DNA of 24,944 nucleotides from an uncultured Bacilli bacterium (GTDB taxonomy: Bacteria; Bacillota_I; Bacilli_A; RF39; UBA660): the NCBI GenBank assembly GCA_947632685.1, contig CANRQD010000006.1, positions 1 to 24,944 on the forward strand. Direction: 5' to 3'. A program made the translations under genes and the position numbers. The notes below the pieces were generated by a model. That model did not search any database, was not told the origin of the DNA, and saw nothing but the letters and a program-made list of their open reading frames with translations. Shown in pieces: positions 6,660 to 13,533 of the stretch; positions within the stretch are counted from its first letter, which is position 1; each line of letters opens with the position of its first letter.

Positions 6660-7066
6660 TAATCCTCCTTCCAACATGATTTAAATATATTAACCAATTT
6701 TTCTTTCTTATCATAAAGTGTTAATTTAACATAATCATTATCTTTATATTTAGGGGAAAATTTTACTCTTATAATAACATCATGATAAGTTTGATTGTGT
6801 TTTTTTAATACATTTTTTTCAATTGAAATTATTTTTCTTTTTAATTTTTTATTATCAATATATAAATAGTTACTACTATTTAAAAGTTTTAAATCATTAT
6901 TATTAACTATTAATTCTAAATAATTATCAGTAATTACAATTGAATTAATATTTTTATATGTCCTATATCTAAATTTAAATAAATTTAATAATAATATAAT
7001 AGTAATTATTAAAACGAAAAATGTTATAGTTATTATAAACTGATTCCTTTCATAATTTTTCTTCAT
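6659..7066 (-). CDS. Single-pass accessory protein of the bacteriocin exporter
   Basis: A 135-aa protein with a basic N terminus, one membrane helix at about residues 9-28 (IITITFFVLIITIILLLNLF), and an external part rich in alternating hydrophobic and polar residues that looks like beta strands. I recognise no family. Peptide exporters of this class often pair with an HlyD-like accessory protein of about 450 aa; this one could be a minimal version holding only the membrane anchor and a beta domain. That is inferred from position: it overlaps the end of the transporter gene by 17 bases and runs into precursor A. A lone cysteine lies near the C terminus (SCWKED). Confidence 0.65.
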   Translation of the reverse strand: MKKNYERNQFIITITFFVLIITIILLLNLFKFRYRTYKNINSIVITDNYLELIVNNNDLKLLNSSNYLYIDNKKLKRKIISIEKNVLKKHNQTYHDVIIRVKFSPKYKDNDYVKLTLYDKKEKLVNIFKSCWKED

Positions 7067-9113
7067 AAATATTACCTTTTTCTATCTTAATAATTCTTTC
7101 AAATAAATCTTTATTATCAAAACGATGAGATATTACAATAATTGTTTTATCTTTTAAATATTGAAAAATATTTAAAAGAATATCTCTTTCTTTTTTTACA
7201 TCAATCTGACTTAAAGCTTCATCAAAAATATAGATATTACTTTTTTTTAATATACTTCTAGCTAGTATGATTCGTTGTCTTTCACCTCCACTAAAATTAA
7301 ATCCATTTTCTTCTACCAACTTATCTACATTTCCTAATTCATCTAAATGTGTCATTTTTATAACTTTATTAACTTCGTTTTTATCTATATTTCTATTTAA
7401 AGTTATATTATTATAAATTGTATCATTAAATAGATATTCTTGTTGTGATACATAAGTTATATTATTTCTTAATACATCTAGATGATAGTGATTTATATCA
7501 ATATTATTTATACTTATATTTCCAAATGGTAATTCTATATATCTCATTAATAATTTTACAAAAGTTGATTTACCTGTACCACTAGGTCCATACAAAAATA
7601 TTTTATCCTTAGACTTTATTGTAAAATTAATATTATTTAAGAGCTTTTTACTACTATAAGAATAACTTAAATTACTATATACTATATCTCCATCTAATCT
7701 ATAATTATTATAATAAAAACCAGAATCAAACATTTCTTCTTTTATAGTAAATATATCTTCTATTCTTTCTAAAGCTACTTTATATTTAGGATATTCGTTT
7801 ATGATAGCTGTGAAGTGATAAAATGATGAAAGAAAAAAATTATTTATACTTTGGTAGATAATAAATTCACTTAATGTAATACTACCCGTTATTACAAAAA
7901 TTGTTCCTAAATATAATAAAATAACCATTGATATATTATTTATATTATTTTTAATTGTATTACTAGTTTCATTAACTATAGTAAGAGAATATACACTTTC
8001 TAAATATTTTTTGTATTTAAGTAAAAATTTATCCATCGTCTTTTTTTCTATATGCATTCCTTTTATGGCATCTACACTAGATAAAGTTTCAATAAGATAA
8101 GAATTTATTTTTTCTTCTTGTTTATAATAACTACCAGTTTTACTTTTTATTTTATTCTTAAATAAATAGTTTATTAATAAAAGAAGAAAAAATTGAAATA
8201 TTGATATATAAGTAAGTCTTTTGTTGATGTTTAATAAAACTACTATGAAAACTATGATACTGAAAAAATCATTGGTTATAGAAGTAATAACTTGAATTAT
8301 AAAATTTTTAATTATTCCTAAATCTTTTATCCTTGAAATCACTTCTCCTGTAGTTCTATTTTTATAATAGAGATATGGAAGTAAAATAATTTGTTTATAT
8401 GTCTTTGTAGTTACTATTTCATCAAACATTTCACTATATTTCAAAACAATAATATTTTTTAAATATGCTATAACTTCTTTTAATAAGTATATAATTAATA
8501 CTGTAATACTTATTAAAAATACATTTTTTGTAATACCATAATTAATTGCATAATCTAATAAATATTTAAAATGAAAGGCTGAAAGAAGATTTAAAATGAA
8601 AAAATATACAGTAGATATTATTAGATAAAATAATAATAATTTATTACTTATTATGTATTTTATTATAGTATTTTTAATTACTTTTTTATTTTGAAATATA
8701 GGTAGTTTTTTTTCTGGTTTTAAAAATATATAGTTATTACTAGATAATAATTTAAATTCTGAAAATGAAAGTATTCTTTTACCTTTAGCTGGGTCCATAA
8801 TTAATACTTTTTCTTTCAAAAAATCTATATCATAAATAACAACAAAATGTTTATAACTTTTATTTATAATAACATGTGCAATAGCAGGTAAGTTATTTGC
8901 ATCAATTTCTTCTATATTTCCAGATAATGCATTTGCATTAAATCCTAATTTTTTTGCTGATAGCACAATGTTATATGCAGTTACACCATTTTTAGTGGTA
9001 TTAGTTAAATCTCTTAAATATTCTTTTGAGACATTTCCTCCATAATATCTAATAATAGATAAAAGACAACATACACCACAATCTTTAATACCATCTTGTA
9101 GTACTACTTTCAT
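7050..9113 (-). CDS. Peptidase-containing ABC transporter (C39 bacteriocin exporter)
   Basis: A 687-aa fused exporter. The N-terminal C39 peptidase (1-130) has the oxyanion Gln6 and catalytic Cys12 (in QDGIKDCGVCC), His89 (KHFVVIYD) and Asp107 (MDP). A membrane domain of about six helices follows (about 150-430). The nucleotide-binding domain has Walker A GPSGTGKST (509-517), a Q-loop (YVSQQEYLF), signature FSGGERQ (607-613), Walker B IYIFDEA (627-633) and H-loop His663. It should cleave double-glycine leaders and export the peptides. The ATG at 9113 is the only start that keeps the Cys region. The nearest AGGAGG lies about 15 bases upstream, unusually far. A terminator at 9178-9203 isolates it from the gene before it. 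Confidence 0.93.
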   Translation of the reverse strand: MKVVLQDGIKDCGVCCLLSIIRYYGGNVSKEYLRDLTNTTKNGVTAYNIVLSAKKLGFNANALSGNIEEIDANNLPAIAHVIINKSYKHFVVIYDIDFLKEKVLIMDPAKGKRILSFSEFKLLSSNNYIFLKPEKKLPIFQNKKVIKNTIIKYIISNKLLLFYLIISTVYFFILNLLSAFHFKYLLDYAINYGITKNVFLISITVLIIYLLKEVIAYLKNIIVLKYSEMFDEIVTTKTYKQIILLPYLYYKNRTTGEVISRIKDLGIIKNFIIQVITSITNDFFSIIVFIVVLLNINKRLTYISIFQFFLLLLINYLFKNKIKSKTGSYYKQEEKINSYLIETLSSVDAIKGMHIEKKTMDKFLLKYKKYLESVYSLTIVNETSNTIKNNINNISMVILLYLGTIFVITGSITLSEFIIYQSINNFFLSSFYHFTAIINEYPKYKVALERIEDIFTIKEEMFDSGFYYNNYRLDGDIVYSNLSYSYSSKKLLNNINFTIKSKDKIFLYGPSGTGKSTFVKLLMRYIELPFGNISINNIDINHYHLDVLRNNITYVSQQEYLFNDTIYNNITLNRNIDKNEVNKVIKMTHLDELGNVDKLVEENGFNFSGGERQRIILARSILKKSNIYIFDEALSQIDVKKERDILLNIFQYLKDKTIIVISHRFDNKDLFERIIKIEKGNIYEEKL

Positions 9114-9177
9114 ATTATAATTATCTAACCTCCTACTTTATTATTATCAGGAGATTTAATTTTTCCCTTATAAAATT

Positions 9178-9203
9178 AAAAAAAGTTCTTATTGAACTTT
9201 TTT
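9178..9203 (-). terminator. Terminator after the HTH gene
   Basis: Stem AAAAAAGTTC / GAACTTTTTT (9179-9203) with a 5-base loop; the minus-strand 3' arm ends in a T run. It separates the HTH gene from the bacteriocin exporter operon. Confidence 0.75.
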
Positions 9204-9521
9204 CTTTGTAATACCTAAAAATTTACCTTTTTCTCCTCTAGAATAGAAATATCTGCTTTGAGAAGTTTTTCCACCCCTATTTATACCATCTATTTTAGCT
9301 TTTTTTAGCCATTCTTGAATATTTATATATAACTTATCCACATTATCATATATATTAGCAAGTTCTAAAAATAAATCTTTTCTATTTAAATATCTCTGTA
9401 TTGTACTAGTAGGAATAGAAGTTTTAGTAGATATATCATTAATATTAGAACAATCTGGAATAGATAATATAATTACTTTTAATTTATCTATCATTTCTAA
9501 TCTTTGTTTTTCTGAAACCAT
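9189..9521 (-). CDS. Helix-turn-helix DNA-binding protein, unrecognised
   Basis: A 110-aa basic protein. Residues about 24-46 (NINDISTKTSIPTSTIQRYL) have the shape of a helix-turn-helix: a helix, a turn before SIP, and a recognition helix. The C terminus (INRGGKTSQSRYFYSRGEKGK) is rich in Gly, Lys and Arg and may touch DNA. The HTH followed by an RGG-basic tail loosely recalls SpoIIID, but the similarity is too weak for a name. Start supported by GGGGG 7 bases upstream. It has its own promoter (9548-9575) and terminator. It lies just before the bacteriocin operon, so it is a possible regulator of it. Confidence 0.7.
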   Translation of the reverse strand: MVSEKQRLEMIDKLKVIILSIPDCSNINDISTKTSIPTSTIQRYLNRKDLFLELANIYDNVDKLYINIQEWLKKAKIDGINRGGKTSQSRYFYSRGEKGKFLGITKKKVQ

Positions 9522-9547
9522 ATATTTACCCCCTATAACTTGAGCAT

Positions 9548-9575
9548 ATTATATCATAATATATTAAAAATACAA
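9548..9575 (-). promoter_or_regulatory. Candidate sigma-A promoter for the HTH gene
   Basis: TTGTAT (-35), a 16-base spacer with a TG dinucleotide just before the -10 (extended -10), then TATAAT (9553-9548), about 27 bases before the start. The stretch 9580-9754 upstream is AT-rich and shows no convincing gene. Confidence 0.5.
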
Positions 9576-9754
9576 GTATTATATATGTTATATATAGATT
9601 TATACTCTAAAATGTCCTACTATATCAATATAATGCCAGTAAATAACAGGTATAAAACACTAAGGCTAAAAGATAATTGTGATTAATAAACTTACTAACT
9701 AAATTAGGGATTCTATAAAACATACAGGGTTTATAAACTATAAATTATCAAAAG

Positions 9755-9774
9755 AAAAAGACCTATATTAGGTC
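9755..9774 (-). terminator. Terminator after the repeat protein gene
   Basis: Stem GACCTA / TAGGTC with a 3-base loop (9760-9774), then TTTTT on the minus strand, a few bases after the stop of the gene at 9781. Confidence 0.75.
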
Positions 9775-9780
9775 AATTAT

Positions 9781-10572
9781 TTATTTTAACTTTTTTTGAA
9801 ATTTTTTTACTATTTCATTTTCTGATTCTTTAATTTTATTTATATATTCACATGGTTCTATTATTTTTACATCTGTTAAATTAGCTCCTACTTCTGCTGC
9901 TTTTAGTGCTGCCTCTATATCCATTTTTGCTCCTCTACTTCCTGTGAAATCTGCTTCCTCAACATAAACATCATCTAGTGAGCCAACTATTTTTACATTT
10001 GCTAATTTTGTTCCACCTAAATTTTTCCAGCATACTTTTTGTGGATCTATTACTGCTCCGCTACTTCTTGTAAAATCTGTGCAAGCAACCTCAACATCAT
10101 CTAATGAACCATTTATTTTTACATTTTCTAATTTTGCAAATCTTAAATCCTTATTCCATACTTTTTGTGGATTTATTACTACTTCTTTTCCTTTACTTCC
10201 TGTAAAATCTGTTTTTAAAACAGAAACACCATTAAAATTAGCTTTACCAAATAAAGAATTTTCTATTTCTACATCTGTTAATTTTGTTTTATATAAATTT
10301 TTACCCATTACTTTCTGTGGATTTATTTTTACTCCTTTGCTTCCTGTAAAATCTACATGTCTTACATCTATACCATCAAATGATACATTACTTAAATCTA
10401 TTAATTTCCATAAATCATCTGGTATAGCAAACTTACCTAATCCAAAAAGTATATCGTGTAATAATTTTTTATCTATATCTAGAGTTATATAATCTTTTAA
10501 TCCACTTTCTTTATATTCTCTTAATCCTTCAATTAATAATTTTCTTACTTGTCTAATATTTTTCATATCCAT
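9781..10572 (-). CDS. Internal-repeat protein, pentapeptide-like
   Basis: A 263-aa protein with a helical N-terminal part (1-60) and then three to four imperfect repeats of about 42-48 residues. Each repeat holds DFTGSKG (74-80, 122-128; DFTRSSG 166-172; DFTGSRG 208-214), then INPQKV (83-88, 133-138, 175-180), then a T/AKL-x-x-VxI segment, and GSLDDV in the later ones. The alternation of small/hydrophobic and polar residues in fives suggests a right-handed beta helix of the pentapeptide type, interrupted by regular loops. The C terminus is a basic helix. No signal peptide or membrane segment is seen, so it is probably cytoplasmic. Function unknown. The ATG at 10572 follows GGTGGGGGAA. Confidence 0.75.
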   Translation of the reverse strand: MDMKNIRQVRKLLIEGLREYKESGLKDYITLDIDKKLLHDILFGLGKFAIPDDLWKLIDLSNVSFDGIDVRHVDFTGSKGVKINPQKVMGKNLYKTKLTDVEIENSLFGKANFNGVSVLKTDFTGSKGKEVVINPQKVWNKDLRFAKLENVKINGSLDDVEVACTDFTRSSGAVIDPQKVCWKNLGGTKLANVKIVGSLDDVYVEEADFTGSRGAKMDIEAALKAAEVGANLTDVKIIEPCEYINKIKESENEIVKKFQKKLK

Positions 10573-10607
10573 TATTCTTTTCCCCCACCCATCAAATTTG
10601 TAAGTAG

Positions 10608-10636
10608 ATTATAACATAAAAAGCTTATTTTATCAA
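10608..10636 (-). promoter_or_regulatory. Sigma-A promoter for the repeat protein gene
   Basis: TTGATA (-35, 10636-10631), a 17-base spacer ending in TGT (extended -10), then TATAAT (10613-10608), about 36 bases before the ATG. A strong match. The rest of the gap to the tRNA terminator (10637-10791) shows nothing coding. Confidence 0.75.
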
Positions 10637-10791
10637 TAAAATTTATATTATGTTTCGTATAATGACTAAATTTTAATGTTCATTTACTTTTTCTATTTTC
10701 ATTAGGTAAAAGTAATTTTTTATTTGATATATATTTTATTTTTTCTTATTTAATTTCCATTTCAAATATTTTTATCATTATCTTTAAACAT

Positions 10792-10817
10792 AAAAAAACT
10801 AACTATTTATAGTTAGT
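10792..10817 (-). terminator. Terminator after tRNA-Arg
   Basis: A 9-bp perfect stem ACTAACTAT / ATAGTTAGT with a 2-base gap at the centre, followed on the minus strand by seven T. It lies about 45 bases past the tRNA 3' end. Confidence 0.8.
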
Positions 10818-10860
10818 AATCTATTACTTATACTCGAAAGCATCCGAGTTTTAATCAATC

Positions 10861-10937
10861 TGGTGTCCGCGAGGCGACTCGAACGCCTGACCGATCGCTT
10901 AGAAGGCGATTGCTCTATCCAGCTGAGCTACGCAGAC
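10861..10937 (-). tRNA. tRNA-Arg (anticodon UCU)
   Basis: The minus strand folds into a full 77-base cloverleaf. Acceptor GTCTGCG pairs with CGCGGAC (one T-G pair), D stem GCTC/GAGC, anticodon stem ATCGC/GCGAT with loop CTTCTAA giving anticodon UCU, and T stem AGGCG/CGCCT with TTCGAGT loop. The 3' CCA is encoded. It reads AGA, the main arginine codon in this AT-rich DNA. Confidence 0.97.
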
Positions 10938-10957
10938 ATAACTTACTGACGAAATTA

Positions 10958-10986
10958 ATTATATACTAAAAAAGAACTTTTTTCAA
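10958..10986 (-). promoter_or_regulatory. Sigma-A promoter for tRNA-Arg
   Basis: TTGAAA (-35, 10986-10981), a 17-base spacer, TATAAT (-10, 10963-10958), about 20 bases before the tRNA 5' end. A weak hairpin for the upstream GerM-domain gene overlaps it. Confidence 0.75.
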
Positions 10987-11002
10987 GTCTTTTATAGTTT
11001 TT

Positions 11003-11932
11003 TTATTTTAGATCGTTAGTTCCTATAGTTTCTATATTATTACCATTAGATTGTAATAATACTTGATTAACATCATAATTTTCAAATACTGAGTACGCTA
11101 ATGTATATTTTACTTCTTCTAAAACTTTATTATTACTATCAAATATAGCATTATTAAAATTAAGCGTCATTATATTTTCTTGCTCTTTATAATCTAATAA
11201 TTCAGCATTACTATTTAAAAAACTCATTAAACTAGGTTCATATATATAACTACTTGTTAATTCATCTACTATTATTTTTATTTTATCTCTATCATCATTT
11301 AAATATTTAGTAACAGGCACATAATATTTAGTATCATTAATATCTTCTAAATAATAAACTACAACTTTATTTATATTTTCTCTTCTTTTAATATCATACT
11401 TTTTGTTTATACCAATACTTTTATCTAATACTTTTTCATACCCCTTTAATACTTCATCATTTACAGATATAATTACTCCTTTTATTTTTCCTAAATCCAT
11501 AATACTATATACAATAGCTTCTACCATTCTTTCCTTTAAATTTTCATCTATTTTTAAAAGATTTTTACTAAAATCTATTGATACATATTCTTCATCATAA
11601 TTAATACTCAATACTTTAGTATTCTCTGGTATTATAGCTGATAATCCATCTGGAAACTTAGAATTTCCATTTTTAGTTAAACTTTTCATAAGTAATTTTA
11701 TTTGTTCCTTTTTATCTGATGAATCTAGGAGTATATTTGTTTTTACTAAATAATTGTTTTTATCCAGTAGATAAATATTATTTGTTCCTATACCTGTGAT
11801 ATATTCAATTTCAAGATTAGTTTTTAATACTTTTTCATTGTTATTAACATTTGGTATTGAATATAATACTAAAAGAATAAATGCAGTTAATGTTGTAATA
11901 AATATTTTTCTTATTGCCCTTTTCTTTAACAT
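11003..11932 (-). CDS. GerM domain-containing protein (two domains)
   Basis: A 309-aa exported, membrane-anchored protein. Residues about 10-27 form an N-terminal helix (IFITTLTAFILLVLYSI). Two GerM-type domains follow. The first (about 70-165) contains FPDGLSAIIPENTKVLSINY, then VSIDFSKNL. The second (about 215-305) contains DELTSSY, then LLDYKEQENIMTLNFNNAIF and VLLQSNG. In Bacillus, GerM is a lipoprotein of the engulfment zone needed for spore formation and germination. This protein lacks an obvious lipobox cysteine. It follows gerE, with a terminator between (11957-11983). An AGGTGATAAG ribosome binding site precedes the ATG. Confidence 0.82.
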   Translation of the reverse strand: MLKKRAIRKIFITTLTAFILLVLYSIPNVNNNEKVLKTNLEIEYITGIGTNNIYLLDKNNYLVKTNILLDSSDKKEQIKLLMKSLTKNGNSKFPDGLSAIIPENTKVLSINYDEEYVSIDFSKNLLKIDENLKERMVEAIVYSIMDLGKIKGVIISVNDEVLKGYEKVLDKSIGINKKYDIKRRENINKVVVYYLEDINDTKYYVPVTKYLNDDRDKIKIIVDELTSSYIYEPSLMSFLNSNAELLDYKEQENIMTLNFNNAIFDSNNKVLEEVKYTLAYSVFENYDVNQVLLQSNGNNIETIGTNDLK

Positions 11933-11956
11933 ATCTTATCACCTAATTAATAATAT

Positions 11957-11983
11957 GAAAAAGCATACTGTTTTAGTACGCTT
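11957..11983 (-). terminator. Terminator after gerE
   Basis: Stem AAGCGTACT / AGTATGCTT (9 bp, one G-T pair) with a 5-base loop, followed on the minus strand by TTTC. It starts at the gerE stop codon. Confidence 0.7.
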
Positions 11984-12189
11984 TATAAAGATATTTCATT
12001 TAACTTCAATAATTCTACAACTGCACTTGCACGTCCATTTACTCCTAATTTTTGCATTGTATTAGAAATATGATTTCTTACTGTTTTTTCACTTATATTT
12101 AATTCGTTTGCAATATCTTTTGTAGTTTTATTTTTTATTAAAAGTTCAAAAACTTCTCTTTCCCTAGATGTTAGAATTCCTTTTGACAT
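11983..12189 (-). CDS. gerE: Spore transcription factor GerE
   Basis: A 68-aa stand-alone LuxR-type helix-turn-helix protein. The whole sequence follows GerE of Bacillus closely: LTSREREVFELLIKNKTTKD, then ELNISEKTVRNHISNTMQKL, then GRASAVVELLKLNEI. In Bacillus, GerE acts in the mother cell as the last regulator, activating and repressing spore coat genes made by sigma-K RNA polymerase. The close match, including the C-terminal helix, separates it from generic LuxR response regulators, which carry a receiver domain. The upstream region has a sigma-K-like promoter (12224-12251). Ribosome binding site GGGAAGAGG. Confidence 0.92.
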   Translation of the reverse strand: MSKGILTSREREVFELLIKNKTTKDIANELNISEKTVRNHISNTMQKLGVNGRASAVVELLKLNEISL

Positions 12190-12223
12190 ACGCCTCTTCC
12201 CTTCTTTTTATAATCACCTAGAT

Positions 12224-12251
12224 TATTGTATGCCAAAAGTTATTTATTTGT
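12224..12251 (-). promoter_or_regulatory. Candidate sigma-K promoter for gerE
   Basis: The minus strand reads ACA (-35, 12251-12249), 16 bases, then CATACAATA (-10, 12232-12224). This fits the sigma-K consensus AC ... CATANNNTA in Bacillus. The -10 also matches sigma-E (CATACAnT), but a sigma-E -35 is lacking. In Bacillus gerE is read by sigma-K. No good sigma-A promoter is seen in this gap. Confidence 0.6.
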
Positions 12252-12263
12252 CAGTTGATTAGC

Positions 12264-12770
12264 CTAACTTTTTTTAAATGTAACAGTTATATACATTTTC
12301 TCTTCATAGTTAGATTGAACAAGTCGCATGATATTATTTGCTATACTAGCATCATGTTTATCTTTAATTACTACTACTTCTATATTCTTATTGTCAATTT
12401 TTACGAAACTATCTAATTTTAATTGGTCCTTTATTTGTTTTTCAATATTTTCTTCTGTTCCCTGCAATTGATTTAAATATTTTAATTGTTCATATGCATT
12501 ATTTTTTTCTTCTGTTGTTGATTTCTCATCTGTTAATTTTTCTTGTAAACTTACCATTTCTTCTTGTCTTTCTTCTTCTAATGATACTCTCATAGCTACT
12601 AATGAATTAGTTTCTTCTACATTTGCTTTTACCTTTCCATTAGATTCAGTAGTAGTTTTTTCATCTACTTTATTTACTAATAAATCATTTGGCATAGTAA
12701 TATAATAGACACTAAGAACTAAAATCAAACTAAACAATGTCAAAAACCATAATTTCTGTTTATTAATCAT
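12264..12770 (-). CDS. spoIIIAH: Stage III sporulation protein AH
   Basis: SpoIIIAH (168 aa) is the mother-cell membrane half of the SpoIIIAH-SpoIIQ channel that links mother cell and forespore. The protein opens MINKQKLWFLTLFSLILVLS, the family signature, with one membrane helix (about 5-25). A charged coiled-coil region follows (EEERQEEMVSLQEKL, then EKNNAYEQLKYL), then the YscJ/FliF-like ring-building domain (VVVIKDKHDASIANNIMRLV, then MYITVTF). The start at 12770 is chosen because AAGGAGG lies 9 bases upstream; the frame extends to 12806 without a better site. The other spoIIIA genes are not beside it. Confidence 0.92.
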   Translation of the reverse strand: MINKQKLWFLTLFSLILVLSVYYITMPNDLLVNKVDEKTTTESNGKVKANVEETNSLVAMRVSLEEERQEEMVSLQEKLTDEKSTTEEKNNAYEQLKYLNQLQGTEENIEKQIKDQLKLDSFVKIDNKNIEVVVIKDKHDASIANNIMRLVQSNYEEKMYITVTFKKS

Positions 12771-12793
12771 ACGAAGCATCCTCCTTACAGTAA

Positions 12794-12821
12794 AATATAT
12801 GAACAAAAAAAAAGAATATTC
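12794..12821 (-). promoter_or_regulatory. Candidate sigma-E promoter for spoIIIAH
   Basis: GAATATT (12821-12815) matches the sigma-E -35 consensus, then 13 bases, then CATATATT (12801-12794), close to CATACAnT. It sits about 24 bases before the start. It overlaps the terminator of the preceding gene. In Bacillus the spoIIIA operon is sigma-E controlled. Confidence 0.45.
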
Positions 12822-12834
12822 ATATTAATATTCT
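12805..12834 (-). terminator. Terminator after the zinc-ribbon membrane protein gene
   Basis: Stem AGAATATT / AATATTCT with a 6-base loop, followed on the minus strand by nine T in total. It lies just past the stop at 12839. Confidence 0.75.
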
Positions 12835-12838
12835 CTTT

Positions 12839-13474
12839 TTATAATTGATTACCACAAGATGGACAAAATGAAGCATCAACTTCTACTTTTGTTCCGCAAG
12901 ATGGACAATATTTTGCTTCTTTCACATTTGGTTGATTACTTTCTATATTACTTTGTTGATTAACTGTTTGATTATTGATACTATTGTTTCCTTGCATATT
13001 TTGATTATTATTTTTAAATATAATATCATTCATTGGCTTTGGTCCCAAATACTTACTATCTTTAATACCTAATATAAAATAGAATATTGGTGCTAAAAGG
13101 ATTAAACCTACTGCAAAACCATCTTCTTTCCCAAAACTACGTGCTAAACTAACATTTAATAATATCATAAAGTATATTGATACTACAAAAGATGCTAAAC
13201 TACCAACAATAGGTATAACTGTTAATATGGGTGAAAATATAGCAATTAATATCCACCATGGATTAACTCCCGATATTTGACATAATAAATATTGATTATA
13301 AATTGGTATTAATGAACCCCATCCAGGTTTATTTGCTTTTTGTAATATTTTCCATGTACCAATTATATTTAGAACAGCTAATGCTAATGCAATTAGTATA
13401 AATACTATTAAAAATCCCATCACTGCTCCTAAAATACCACCTGTTGCTGCACTGTATACATCATAATTTGTCAT
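12839..13474 (-). CDS. DUF5684-type membrane protein with C-terminal zinc ribbon
   Basis: About 211 aa. Four hydrophobic helices come first, and the loop WKILQKANKPGWGSLIPIYN is the characteristic segment of the DUF5684 family (a small integral membrane protein often called signal peptidase-associated). A Gln/Asn-rich linker follows (NQNMQGNNSINNQTVNQQSN), then a zinc ribbon YCPSCGTKVEVDASFCPSCG at the end. Its role is unknown. Start at 13474, because AAGGAG lies 10 bases upstream; the longer frame (to 13513) has no comparable site. It follows ynbB by about 60 bases and precedes spoIIIAH, with a terminator between. Confidence 0.8.
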   Translation of the reverse strand: MTNYDVYSAATGGILGAVMGFLIVFILIALALAVLNIIGTWKILQKANKPGWGSLIPIYNQYLLCQISGVNPWWILIAIFSPILTVIPIVGSLASFVVSIYFMILLNVSLARSFGKEDGFAVGLILLAPIFYFILGIKDSKYLGPKPMNDIIFKNNNQNMQGNNSINNQTVNQQSNIESNQPNVKEAKYCPSCGTKVEVDASFCPSCGNQL

Positions 13475-13533
13475 ACAAATCCTACTCCTTCCTACCATAA
13501 TCATATCATACATTATAATTATATGCTATAAAA

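Noticed and set aside
9580..9754. Possible 32-codon minus-strand ORF (MFYRIPNLVSKF...) upstream of the HTH gene
   Set aside because: No ribosome binding site, no recognisable features; such short open frames are expected by chance in this AT-rich DNA.
10079..10492. Long plus-strand open frame opposite the repeat protein
   Set aside because: It is a shadow of the repetitive minus-strand gene, with no ribosome binding site and no family resemblance.
10834..10853. Hairpin ACTCG-N8-CGAGT beside tRNA-Arg
   Set aside because: Only 5 bp, and on the tRNA strand no T run follows; the stronger terminator at 10792-10817 explains transcription end.
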